Below are positions 53,635-62,310 of a stretch of 64,000 bases of DNA, one piece after another. The DNA is taken from positions 1 to 64,000 of the forward strand of contig CAWEVI010000060.1 of assembly GCA_963812475.1 (NCBI GenBank). The letters run 5' to 3'. Source of the stretch: JAMXLO01 sp963812475 (GTDB lineage: Bacteria > Pseudomonadota > Alphaproteobacteria > Acetobacterales > Acetobacteraceae). The notes below the pieces were generated by a model. The model was not told the origin of the DNA. It saw only the letters and a list, made by a program, of their open reading frames with translations, and did no database searches. Both the position numbers and the translations under genes were made by a program. The first letter of the stretch is position 1; each line of letters starts with the position of its first letter.

Positions 53635-54057
53635 ATGCAGATGCACGGGAGCTGCGCCTGCCGTTCCGGCGAAGGCGTGCTGCTGATCGGACCACCAGGT
53701 GCGGGCAAGTCCGACCTGGTGCTACGCCTGCTTGCGCGTGGGTTCGATCTGGTGGCTGATGATCAGGTGAACATTGTGGATGGCATGGCGCGTCCAGTAC
53801 CGGCGCTCGCCGGGCTACTGGAGGTGCGGGGTCTGGGGATCGTGCGGCTCGCTCATGTCGCCGCCGCCCGTCTGGCCCTCGTCGTTGAGTTGGACAGCGC
53901 CGACGCACGGCTTCCGACACCCGCGCGGCATGATGTCCTGGGGCTTCCGGTTGTGCGGGTGGATGCCCGGTCGGCTTCGGCGCCGGAGCGGGTTTCCCTG
54001 GCATTGGACTGCGCGATGGGCCGCGTTGCGCAGGTTGCCGGAGCCTTTGCGGCATGA
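53635..54057 (+). CDS. hprK: HPr kinase/phosphorylase, short alphaproteobacterial type
   Basis: 140-residue P-loop kinase that phosphorylates HPr on serine. It has MQMHGSCACRSGEGVLLIG, Walker A GPPGAGKSD and RGFDLVADDQV, but lacks the N-terminal domain of Gram-positive HprK, as is usual in alphaproteobacteria. A long in-frame extension upstream would overlap the dehydratase gene, so I use ATG 53635 (53641 also possible). ATGA overlap with rapZ. Confidence 0.88.
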   Translation: MQMHGSCACRSGEGVLLIGPPGAGKSDLVLRLLARGFDLVADDQVNIVDGMARPVPALAGLLEVRGLGIVRLAHVAAARLALVVELDSADARLPTPARHDVLGLPVVRVDARSASAPERVSLALDCAMGRVAQVAGAFAA

Positions 54058-55064
54058 GGGCCGACAGATTGCGCGTTGTTCTGGTCACCGGGCTCTCTGG
54101 CGGGGGCAAGGCATCGGTGCTGCGTGCGCTGGAGGATGTCGGGTACGAGGCGGTCGACAACCCGCCGTTGCCGATGCTCGAGGACATGGTGAGGCACAGC
54201 GATCGGATGCTGGCAATCGGTGTTGACGCCCGCACGCGCGGCTTCGATGCCCGCCGGGTTCTGGAAGCGTTGGAGCGGCTTCGTCTCGATCCCACGTTGC
54301 GGCCTGAACTGGTTTACGCCTGCGCGGACGAAACGACGCTGCTGCGACGCTACACCGAGACGAAGCGGCGTCATCCGCTGTCGCCGCAGGGCCGGGTCTC
54401 CGACGGTATCGCGCGGGAGGAGAAGATTACGGCGCCACTCCGAAACGGAGCGGACCTGGTGATCGACACCTCGGATCTGCCGCTCGGTTCGCTGCGGCGA
54501 CTGATCGAGCGGCATTTTGGCTCGGGCAGCGAGGCCGAGGAACGCCGGCTGGTGGTCTCATTGATCTCGTTCGCGTATAAGTTCGGCCTACCTCGGGAAG
54601 CAGATCTGGTATTCGACGCACGCTTCCTACGAAACCCTCATTACGACCCCATATTGCAGCCTCGCACGGGTCTGGACGCCGAGGTTGGCGCCTTTGTGGA
54701 GGCAGATCCGGATTTCGCGACATTTTTTGAGAAGCTGGCCGAATTAATTGACATGCTCTTGCCGAGATTCGTGCAAGAGAGCAAGAAGTATGCTACGATC
54801 ACGATTGGGTGTACAGGCGGGCGGCATCGCTCGGTCTATCTGGTCGAAAAGCTGGGTGACTATCTGGCGGCCCGGATCGCCGCCGCTGCGGCATCCGGGG
54901 ATACGAGTTTTGGTTGGCGGCTGCACGTGACGCACCGTGAACTGGCTCGCGAGGGGCTTGAGGCGGCCTATCTGTCCGACCGGCCTTTGCCGAGAACGGC
55001 CAGTGCCTCCGAGTTACGCGGCGAAGCAACCGCAGCTGAGCCAATTCAGGCACAGGAGGCCTGA
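54054..55064 (+). CDS. rapZ: RNase adapter protein/nucleotide-binding protein RapZ
   Basis: 336-residue P-loop protein of the RapZ (YvcJ) family. Walker A appears as VTGLSGGGKAS, with VDNPPLPMLEDMV, and the C-terminal domain has SFAYKFGLPREADLVFD, RFLRNPHYDP and CTGGRHRSVYLVEKL, which are strongly conserved. In enterobacteria RapZ guides RNase E to the glmZ RNA; the alphaproteobacterial role linked to the PTS is less clear. The C-terminal tail after LSDR is low-complexity. Confidence 0.93.
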   Translation: MRADRLRVVLVTGLSGGGKASVLRALEDVGYEAVDNPPLPMLEDMVRHSDRMLAIGVDARTRGFDARRVLEALERLRLDPTLRPELVYACADETTLLRRYTETKRRHPLSPQGRVSDGIAREEKITAPLRNGADLVIDTSDLPLGSLRRLIERHFGSGSEAEERRLVVSLISFAYKFGLPREADLVFDARFLRNPHYDPILQPRTGLDAEVGAFVEADPDFATFFEKLAELIDMLLPRFVQESKKYATITIGCTGGRHRSVYLVEKLGDYLAARIAAAAASGDTSFGWRLHVTHRELAREGLEAAYLSDRPLPRTASASELRGEATAAEPIQAQEA

Positions 55065-55119
55065 GCAGACAAATGACTGGTCCATCACTGTTTTCCCTGA
55101 GAGAAACCTCTCCACTCCG

Positions 55120-55539
55120 ATGATCGGCATGATTTTGGTGACCCACGGCCGCCTGGCCGAGGAACTGCGGCTGGCCATGGAGCACGTGGTCGGGGCGCAA
55201 CGGAACGTCGACACGGTGTGCATCGGCCCCGACGACGACATGGACAACCGACGTGCCGAAATTGAGGCATGCATCACCCGGTGCGACACCGGCGACGGTG
55301 TTGTTCTGCTGACCGACATGTTCGGCGGCACGCCGTCCAACCTGGCCATCTCGATGATGCAGCGGCACGGCGTGGACGTGATCGCGGGCGTCAATCTGCC
55401 GATGCTGGTGAAGCTCGCCAAGGTCCGATCGAAGCAACCACTGGCGGATGCGGTAAACTGCGCCGAGGAGGCCGGGCGGAAATATATCGCCGCCGCCTCG
55501 CACGTATTGCACGGGTGCAAGCTCAATGGCTCGTGCTGA
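55120..55539 (+). CDS. PTS system EIIA component, mannose/fructose (ManX) type
   Basis: 139-residue EIIA of the mannose family, phosphorylated by HPr. The active-site His is in ILVTHGRLAEEL at the start, and LLTDMFGGTPSNLAISMM and AGVNLPMLVKLA are the fold's signatures. No EIIB/C/D transporter is linked, so the system is probably regulatory. A gap of 55 bases follows rapZ. Its TGA overlaps the HPr start. Confidence 0.92.
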   Translation: MIGMILVTHGRLAEELRLAMEHVVGAQRNVDTVCIGPDDDMDNRRAEIEACITRCDTGDGVVLLTDMFGGTPSNLAISMMQRHGVDVIAGVNLPMLVKLAKVRSKQPLADAVNCAEEAGRKYIAAASHVLHGCKLNGSC

Positions 55540-55868
55540 TGATGCCGCAGGACGGCGATAGCGTCTCTCCAGACCCAACTCCGCCATCCGGCGCACCCGT
55601 CCTGAGCAGAACCGTCACCATCTCGAACAAACGCGGCATGCACGCCAGGGCCGCGGCGAAATTCGTCATGATGGCGGAGCGTTTCGGCGCGTCGGTCGAC
55701 GTGATCCGCGAGGGCCAGACTGTCCCGGCGCGCTCCATCATGGGTCTCATGATGTTGGGGGCCGGCAAGGGTTCGGCGATCGAGCTTCGTGCCGAGGGGT
55801 GGGACGCCAAGGAAGCGCTCGACGCGCTGGCAGCGCTGGTTGAGTTCGGCTTCGATGAACAGGATTGA
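55539..55868 (+). CDS. ptsH: phosphocarrier protein HPr
   Basis: 109-residue HPr with an N-terminal Pro/Ser-rich extension (about 20 residues) before SRTVTISNKRGMHARAAAKF, which carries the phospho-His. The regulatory serine lies in PARSIMGLMMLGAGKG, the site of HprK, whose gene is upstream. ATG 55539 overlaps the EIIA stop; ATG 55542 also fits. It overlaps ptsI by 14 bases. Confidence 0.92.
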   Translation: MMPQDGDSVSPDPTPPSGAPVLSRTVTISNKRGMHARAAAKFVMMAERFGASVDVIREGQTVPARSIMGLMMLGAGKGSAIELRAEGWDAKEALDALAALVEFGFDEQD

Positions 55869-57744
55869 GCCGCCGCCACCGCAGCACAAACGTCTCGGTC
55901 GTCCGCGACACGACAGTTCGCGGCCAGAGACGGTCTTCACCGGCATTCCAATTTCCGCCGGTGTCGCGATCGGTCCGGTGTTTCGTGCTTCGGAGCCTGA
56001 GCCGAAGATCAAACGCCACAAGATACTCGCGGCGGACAGCGCCGCGGAGGGTGCACGCCTGGATGCAGCGATCGCCCAATCGCGCAAGCAGCTTGTCAAG
56101 CTGCGCGCGCGTCTCGCCGTGCTGCCCGAGGAAAGCCAGACCGAGCTGGCCCCGCTGATCGACGCCTATATCCGGATGCTGGGTCCGTCCCGGTTGATCC
56201 GCGGCGTCCGGCGTCGCGTCGAGGAGACGCTTCTGTCGGCCGAGAGCGCGGTTCTGGCGGAGTCCGACGCGATTGCCACCGCGATCGAGGGGCAAGCGGA
56301 ACCCGGGTTGCCGGCGGATGATCAGGCGAGCTTGCAACGACGCGCCGACGAGGTGCGGGAAATTGGCCGGCGCCTGGTTCGCAATCTCACCCGCTCGCCG
56401 TTTCGCAGCTTCGCTGGTCTGCCGGAGGGTGCGGTGCTGATCTCCGAGGCGCTGCGCCCGGCCGATGCGGCATTGCTGGATCCCTCCCGGCTCGCCGGCG
56501 TGGCAACCGAGGAAGGCGGCGCCGATGGCCATACGGCCGTAATGCTGCGCGCGCTCGGCGTGCCGGCGGTGCTGGGGGCGGCTGGGCTGGCGCATGCGAT
56601 CAAGCCTGGTGACCTCGCCGTGGTGGACGGATCAACCGGCACGGTGGCGCTCAACCCGACCGTCGCAACGCTTGCCGCCGCACGGCGGGCGGTGACCGCA
56701 TTCGCGCGCGAGCGGCAACGCTTCGCCAGGCTGCGAAGGCTGCCGGCCGAGACGCTGGACGGCGAGGCGGTCGAATTGCAGGCGAACCTCGAATTGCCAA
56801 TAGAGCTGCCGTTGATTGCGCAATCGGGTGCAGTCGGCATCGGGCTGCTGCGCACCGAATTCCTGTTCATGAACCGGGAGACGGTGCCTGACGAGGACAC
56901 CCAGGCGGATAGTTATCGCACGATCGTCGAGGCGATGGGCGGTGATCCGGTGGCGATCCGCGTGCTGGACTGGGGTGGCGAGAAGGACATCGAGGCGCTG
57001 TCCCTCGCCGGCTTCGTGCCGGAGGTCGCGGATGCCAATCCAGCGCTGGGACTGCGCGGCATTCGGCTGCTGCTGCGCCAGACCGAACTCCTCGAAACAC
57101 AGTTCGCGGCCATATTGCGCGCCGCGGCTGCGGGACCCGTCCGGGTGATGTTGCCGATGGTGACCACGGTCGGGGAGGTGCGCCAGGCACGTGAGCTGTA
57201 CGAACGCGTGGCGCGGCGGCTGCGCCGGCGCGGCGAGCGAATCCCCGAAAAGCTGCCGCCGCTCGGCATCATGATCGAAACGCCGGGAGCCGCCTTGTCC
57301 GCTGATGCGCTGGCGCTCGAGGCCGATTTCTTCGCGATCGGCACCAATGACCTGACGGCCTACACGCTTGCGGTCGATCGGGCGGAGGCGGATGTGGCCG
57401 AGCTGTACGACCCGCTGCATCCCGCGGTTTTACGGCTGGTGCAATTTGCCACCGAGGCGGCCCTTCGCATGCGGATGCCGGTGTCGGTGTGCGGCGAGAT
57501 GGCGGCCAATCCGCGGCTGATACCGCTCCTTCTGGGCCTCGGCCTGCGCAGTTTCAGCATGAACGCATCGGCGGTGCCACGGGTGAAGCAGGCGGTACGC
57601 AGCGTCGAGATCGACGCCTGCGCCCGCTTTGCCCGGCGGGTGATGGAACAGTCGGATCCGCTCAAGATTGCCGAACTGGTGATAGGCTTCAGCCGCCAGC
57701 CATCGGGTTCCGATGCGCATCGCACCGAGCGAGCGGCGCACTGA
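55855..57744 (+). CDS. ptsI: phosphoenolpyruvate-protein phosphotransferase (PTS enzyme I)
   Basis: 629-residue enzyme I, transferring phosphate from PEP to HPr. It starts with a 29-residue basic leader before TVFTGIPISAGVAIGPV. The phospho-His is in GGADGHTAVMLRALGVPAV (usual GGxTSH is altered to ADGH), and the PEP domain has GLLRTEFLFMNRE, NDLTAYTLAVDR and the catalytic Cys in VCGEMAANP. Last gene of the hprK operon, 26 bases before the converging maf gene. Confidence 0.93.
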   Translation: MNRIEPPPPQHKRLGRPRHDSSRPETVFTGIPISAGVAIGPVFRASEPEPKIKRHKILAADSAAEGARLDAAIAQSRKQLVKLRARLAVLPEESQTELAPLIDAYIRMLGPSRLIRGVRRRVEETLLSAESAVLAESDAIATAIEGQAEPGLPADDQASLQRRADEVREIGRRLVRNLTRSPFRSFAGLPEGAVLISEALRPADAALLDPSRLAGVATEEGGADGHTAVMLRALGVPAVLGAAGLAHAIKPGDLAVVDGSTGTVALNPTVATLAAARRAVTAFARERQRFARLRRLPAETLDGEAVELQANLELPIELPLIAQSGAVGIGLLRTEFLFMNRETVPDEDTQADSYRTIVEAMGGDPVAIRVLDWGGEKDIEALSLAGFVPEVADANPALGLRGIRLLLRQTELLETQFAAILRAAAAGPVRVMLPMVTTVGEVRQARELYERVARRLRRRGERIPEKLPPLGIMIETPGAALSADALALEADFFAIGTNDLTAYTLAVDRAEADVAELYDPLHPAVLRLVQFATEAALRMRMPVSVCGEMAANPRLIPLLLGLGLRSFSMNASAVPRVKQAVRSVEIDACARFARRVMEQSDPLKIAELVIGFSRQPSGSDAHRTERAAH

Positions 57745-57770
57745 TGTGCGGCCCGGTCAACTCCGCAGCG

Positions 57771-58382
57771 TCAGGCCTCGAGGATGCCATACTGGCGCAG
57801 AAACCCGAGCAGCTCCAGCAGAGGCAGACCGAGGATGGTGGAGTGCTCACCTTCGATACGGTCGAACAAGTGCACCCCGTATCCTTCCAACCGATAAGCG
57901 CCGACCGTGGTGGTCACCGCATCGCCTTCGATGGTCAGATATTCGTGCAGAAAGGCATCGCTGAACGGCCGCATCCTGAGGCGCGGTTGGGCCACATGAT
58001 GCCACAACCGCTGTCCGTCCCGCACACACACGACCGCCGTCGCCAATGCATGGGTGCGACCACGTAGCGCCCGAAGCTGGAGCGCCGCGGCCGGCCCATC
58101 GGCCGGTTTGTCGAACCATTCGTTGTCACACACCAATATCTGGTCGGCACCAATGACCAGCGCCCCGGGCTCACCCGACGCAACCCGCTTGGCCTTCAGT
58201 TCGGCCAGAAGCAACGCGGCCTGCTCCGCGCTTGAGCCATCCTCCCTGGCGGCGCGCTTGACCTCGGCCTCGTCGAGGTGCGCGGGCTGGACCGCGAATG
58301 TGAGGGCCGCCGCCCGCAGCACCGCCTGGCGGGAAGCCGATGCACTTGCCAGGATCAGCCGAGGAGCCGGACGCTGGAGCAT
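57771..58382 (-). CDS. maf: Maf-like nucleotide pyrophosphatase
   Basis: 203-residue Maf protein, hydrolysing non-canonical nucleoside triphosphates. It begins MLQRPAPRLILASASASRQA, a variant of the usual SxSPRR loop, and has VIGADQILVCDNEW with the catalytic Asp and FDRIEGEHSTILGLPL near the C-terminus. Its start overlaps the ppsR stop as ATGA. Confidence 0.9.
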   Translation of the reverse strand: MLQRPAPRLILASASASRQAVLRAAALTFAVQPAHLDEAEVKRAAREDGSSAEQAALLLAELKAKRVASGEPGALVIGADQILVCDNEWFDKPADGPAAALQLRALRGRTHALATAVVCVRDGQRLWHHVAQPRLRMRPFSDAFLHEYLTIEGDAVTTTVGAYRLEGYGVHLFDRIEGEHSTILGLPLLELLGFLRQYGILEA

Positions 58383-59248
58383 CAGGGTTTGGCTTCGGCT
58401 GCCTTGCGCCGCCGCTCGTGCCAGGCATCCATGAGCTGCAGCACGGTCGCCGCAGTCTCCTCGATGGAACGTCGCGTCACGTCGATGACCGGCCAGCCTC
58501 GCCGATTGCACAGCCTACGCGCCCACAACAGTTCCGCCTTCACCGCATCCTCGTCCACATATTCGGTGCTGTTCTGGCGGACGATGCCGACCGAATTGGC
58601 AGCGCCGATCAGGCGCAGACGATGGCGGCGGATCTCGATGAGTGCGTCGGCATCCAGCGTCAGGCCGACCACGGGGCTCTGCGCGGTCTCCAGTCCGGGC
58701 GGCTCCGGCAGGTTCGGCACCAGCGGAACGTTGGCGGCCTTGATGCCGCGGTTGGCCAGATAGAAGCACGTCGGCGTCTTCGAACTGCGGGAGACCCCGA
58801 CCAGGACCACGTCCGCCTCCGCCAACCCTGGCTGCGCCTGGCCGTCATCATGCGCCAGAACGTAGTGCATGGCATCGATCCGGCGGAAATAGTCGGCATT
58901 CAGGACATATTGCCGGCCGGGCCGGGCGGCAGCCTGTTCGCCTATGAATTCCTGCAGCAGGTTCATCACCGGATCGAGCACATTCACCACCGGGACATTC
59001 AGCCGCCGGCAGGTCGTCTCCAGTTCCCCGCGCAGCGCCCGATCGACCAGGGTGGAAAGCACCGGTCCCGGCTCATGCTCCACACCTTCCATCACGCGAT
59101 GCAGCTGGAAACGGGTCCGGATCAGGCTCCAGCGGTGATATACGATCTCGGCATGCTCGAACTGGACCGTGGTGGCGCGGGCGATCGCATTCAGCGTCTC
59201 GCCGGTGGCGTCGGAGACCAGATGCAGGTTGATGCGGTGACCGGACAT
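58382..59248 (-). CDS. ppsR: pyruvate, phosphate dikinase regulatory protein (kinase/pyrophosphorylase)
   Basis: 288-residue DUF299 protein that switches pyruvate, phosphate dikinase or PEP synthetase on and off by phosphorylation. INLHLVSDATGETLNAI is the N-terminal signature and VGVSRSSKTPTCFYLA the nucleotide-binding loop; RQNSTEYVDEDAVKAEL follows. Start ATG at 59248 chosen for the family start; ATG 59284 gives 12 more residues. Its presence next to the PTS cluster fits a shared PEP/pyruvate control theme (inference). Confidence 0.9.
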   Translation of the reverse strand: MSGHRINLHLVSDATGETLNAIARATTVQFEHAEIVYHRWSLIRTRFQLHRVMEGVEHEPGPVLSTLVDRALRGELETTCRRLNVPVVNVLDPVMNLLQEFIGEQAAARPGRQYVLNADYFRRIDAMHYVLAHDDGQAQPGLAEADVVLVGVSRSSKTPTCFYLANRGIKAANVPLVPNLPEPPGLETAQSPVVGLTLDADALIEIRRHRLRLIGAANSVGIVRQNSTEYVDEDAVKAELLWARRLCNRRGWPVIDVTRRSIEETAATVLQLMDAWHERRRKAAEAKP

Positions 59249-59536
59249 GGGGCTGAGGATAGCGGGGATAATCGGGTGTGCCATCTGCTTTGGTTCGCCC
59301 AGCGACGAATTCCGGGGACAACTCCATCATCCCGATGAACAGGGAATGAATTTACCACAGTCGCCGCCGGTTTGAGGATGATCGGGATCAAGCCCATGAT
59401 TCCAGCCACTTCCGGCGGCGGCCTGTTGTGAGCAATTCCGGCAATGCTTCGGGGAGCAGTCTGTACCCCGTGACTCACAGGCCCTATCTCCACCACATAA
59501 GGTTTCTTTATTCTCCTTTCCTGTTATGCGGGAGGA
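59249..59536 (+). other. divergent regulatory region between ppsR and hemE
   Basis: About 288 bases with no supported gene, separating two divergent genes. The part near hemE is AT-richer (a TTTCTTTATTCTCC stretch near 59508-59521), where the hemE promoter would be expected, but I cannot name -35/-10 elements with confidence. Confidence 0.4.
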
Positions 59537-60583
59537 ATGGAGACTGTCGTGAAGCCCTTGCTGCGAGCCCTGCGAGGACAGCCAGTCTGGCCACCGCCAA
59601 TGTGGCTGATGCGGCAGGCGGGTCGGTACCTGCCGGAATATCGTGATCTCCGGTCACGCGCCGGCGACTTCATAGCGCTCTGCACCACGCCCGCTCTAGC
59701 CGCGGAGGTGACGCTACAGCCCATTCGTCGCTTCTCCTTCGATGCGGCGATCCTGTTCAGCGACATCCTGTTGCTTCCGTGGGCTCTGGGGCATGGGCTG
59801 GAATACCGTGAAGGCGAGGGACCGGTGTTGCCGCCGCTGCGTGATGAAACCGGTCTCGCCGCGCTTGATCCGCGCCGGGTTCCGGATGCCATTGCGCCCA
59901 TCCTCGAAACTGTGCGGCTGGTCCGCGAAGGTCTCACGGCCCAGGGCCACGCGGACTGCGCTTTGATTGGGTTCGCCGGCGCGCCTTTCACGGTGGCGTG
60001 CTACATGATCGAAGGCGGCGGTTCCAAGGACTTTGCCGCCACGCGGGCCATGGCCTATCGGGAGCCGGCTCTTTTCGAGCGGCTGATCGCCCTGCTGACC
60101 GACGCGACGGTGGCGTATCTGGCGGCGCAGATCGAGGCCGGTGCCGAAGCGGTGATGCTGTTCGACAGCTGGGCAGGGGTGCTGTCACCACGTCTCTTCC
60201 GGCTGCATGTGATCCAGCCGACCGCGACGATCGTTTCCAGGCTCAGGTCGCGCTTTCCGACTGTGCCGGTGATCGGCTTCCCGCGCCTTGCGGGGCTGAT
60301 GGTTGGCGATTACGCCATGGCGACAGCGGTTGATGCTGTCGGCCTCGACACATCGATGGATCCGGCGCTGGTGATGCGCTGCGTGCCGCGCACTGTCGCC
60401 TTGCAAGGCAACCTGGATCCGATGGCGTTGGTTGGTGGCGGCCCAGCGTTGGAGCGCGAGACACTGGATATCCTGAACGCGGTGCACGGACACCCGTTCA
60501 TCTTCAATCTGGGGCACGGCATCGTGCCGCAGACGCCGCTGGAACATGTGGCGAAGCTCGTGGAGCTGGTGCGTGCGGCCTAG
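59537..60583 (+). CDS. hemE: uroporphyrinogen decarboxylase
   Basis: Haem-pathway enzyme, 348 residues, decarboxylating uroporphyrinogen III to coproporphyrinogen III. MWLMRQAGRYLPEYR contains the signature arginines, SFDAAILFSDILLLPWALG the catalytic Asp, and GFAGAPFTVACYMIEGGGS a conserved loop. ATG at 59537 lies directly after GGAGGA; GTG at 59549, 12 bases after it, is an alternative start. It overlaps the hemH start, forming hemE-hemH-hemJ. Confidence 0.94.
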   Translation: METVVKPLLRALRGQPVWPPPMWLMRQAGRYLPEYRDLRSRAGDFIALCTTPALAAEVTLQPIRRFSFDAAILFSDILLLPWALGHGLEYREGEGPVLPPLRDETGLAALDPRRVPDAIAPILETVRLVREGLTAQGHADCALIGFAGAPFTVACYMIEGGGSKDFAATRAMAYREPALFERLIALLTDATVAYLAAQIEAGAEAVMLFDSWAGVLSPRLFRLHVIQPTATIVSRLRSRFPTVPVIGFPRLAGLMVGDYAMATAVDAVGLDTSMDPALVMRCVPRTVALQGNLDPMALVGGGPALERETLDILNAVHGHPFIFNLGHGIVPQTPLEHVAKLVELVRAA

Positions 60584-61623
60584 GGTCGCGGTCGTGCTGT
60601 TCAACCTGGGAGGTCCCGACAGCCCGGAGGCGATCAAGCCCTTTTTGATGAATCTGTTTGCCGATCCAGCGATCCTGCAGAGTCCCATTCTTCGTTCGGC
60701 CATTCCTGGCGCGCGTCATCGCCCGCAGCCGATTGCAGCCGGCCACAGTGAACTATGCCATGCTGGGCGGTCGATCGCCGCTGCTCGAGCTGACGCAGTC
60801 GCAAGCCGAGGCGCTCGAGGCCGGGCTTTCGGACCTGGACGCGAAATGCTTCATCGCGATGCGCTACTGGCATCCGCTAAGTGACGAGACGGCGCAGGCC
60901 GTGCGGGACTGGCAGCCGGACGAGGTCGTGCTGCTGCCGCTTTATCCGCATTATTCGACGACGACGACCGGCAGTTCGCTCACCGCGTGGCGCGAAGCCG
61001 CCGCACGAGCGGGCCTGGTGGCGAATACGGTAACCGTCTGCTGCTATCCGACCGATGCAGGCTATGTCGCCGCCACGACAGGATTGCTTGCTGCGGCCTA
61101 CGACGAGGCAAAGGAGCGGCTCGATCCGGGGGTTCGCCTGCGCGTGCTTTTTTCAGCCCACGGCCTGCCGGAAGTCATAGTACGCCGTGGCGACCCGTAT
61201 CAATGGCAGATCGAGCAGACGGTTGCCCATGTGCTGGCGGTGTGGCGTGAACAAGAGCCGGATTGGGTGGTCTGTTACCAATCGCGTGCGACGCCGCAAC
61301 AATGGATCGGCCCCAGCACCGATTCCGAGATCGAGCGGGCAGCGCAGGATCATGTGGCGGTGTTGGTGGTGCCGATCGCCTTCGTCTCGGACCATACCGA
61401 AACGCTGGTGGAGCTCGACGTGGAATATCGGGAATTGGCGGAGAAATTGGGTGTGCCCGGATACTTTCGGGTACCTGTGCAGAATTCCGACCCCAGGTTT
61501 ATTGCGGCACTGTCTCGATTGGTTCGATATGCGCGGTCATGCGGCCCTGGTCTGTGCAGCCACGCAGGTGGACGCGTCTGCCCGGTCGATCGCAGCCAGT
61601 GCCCGCACAGGGCGCTACCGTGA
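60573..61623 (+). pseudogene. hemH: ferrochelatase, +1 frameshift
   Basis: Inserts Fe2+ into protoporphyrin IX; 349 residues if one base is removed. The frame starts on GTG 60573 (RPRVAVVLFNLGGPDSPEAI) and shifts after AILQ near 60680, where an extra A precedes VPFFVRPFLARVIARSRLQP in the next frame, typical of HemH. LFSAHGLPEVIVRRGDPY carries the catalytic His, followed by CYQSR and VVPIAFVSDHTETLVELDVE. Since a haem-making aerobe needs this enzyme and no second copy is in view, a sequencing error is the likely cause. It overlaps both hemE and hemJ. Confidence 0.9.
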
Positions 61624-62072
61624 CGATCGGCTTCCTGGCGTGGCTGTATCCGTGGACAAAGGCCATCCACGTCATAGCGGTGATCGCATGGATGGCGGGA
61701 ATGTTGTACCTGCCCCGTCTTTATGTGTATCACTGTGATCTGCGGACTGGCTCGGCCGAGAGCGAGCGATTCAAGGTGATGGAACGGCGCCTGCTGCGCC
61801 AGATCATCAACCCGGCGATGACCGTCACATGGGTGTTCGGTGTCGTGCTGGTTCTGACACCGGGCGTGCTGGGGTGGTCCGCGGGCTGGTGGCATGTGAA
61901 GCTCACCGCCGTGATCCTGCTGTCCGGATTCCACGGCGCGATGTCGCGCTGGCGGCGCGACTTTCTCGAGGATCGAAACACACGTCCGCAGCGCTTCTAT
62001 CGGATCGCAAACGAGGTGCCGACGCTGTTGATGGTCGTTATCGTGGTGATGGTCATTGTGCGGCCTTTTTGA
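61620..62072 (+). CDS. hemJ: protoporphyrinogen IX oxidase HemJ
   Basis: 150-residue membrane protein with four hydrophobic helices. WTKAIHVIAVIAWMAGMLYL contains the conserved His of the first helix, MERRLLRQIINPAMTVTW and WWHVKLTAVILLSGFHG the further family motifs. It oxidises protoporphyrinogen to protoporphyrin before ferrochelatase. The GTG at 61620 overlaps the hemH stop as GTGA. Confidence 0.92.
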   Translation: MTIGFLAWLYPWTKAIHVIAVIAWMAGMLYLPRLYVYHCDLRTGSAESERFKVMERRLLRQIINPAMTVTWVFGVVLVLTPGVLGWSAGWWHVKLTAVILLSGFHGAMSRWRRDFLEDRNTRPQRFYRIANEVPTLLMVVIVVMVIVRPF

Positions 62073-62310
62073 CGTCTCGGATCGACGAACCACTTGACAT
62101 TTCATCTTGACCGGACCACCTGCCGGTTGACGGGAGGGCGCCGATCCGCCTAACTTCCGGTTTCCCCCCTCCGGGCGGCAATCAAGCGCCGCTTCGATTC
62201 TCCCTCCACACGGGACCGAGCATGGCCATCGATTGATCGAGGGCCGGCAACGATATACCGGGCGCTCCGCCCTCGTCCCGCTTCATCAATCGGACCACGC
62301 TGAGGCGTCC
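62073..62310 (+). other. rho leader region
   Basis: 238 bases without a gene between hemJ and rho. It is C-rich with several pyrimidine stretches, including TTTCCCCCCTCC near 62160, as expected of a Rho-responsive leader through which rho controls itself (inference from E. coli). An in-frame extension of rho to 62233 lacks family resemblance. Confidence 0.4.
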
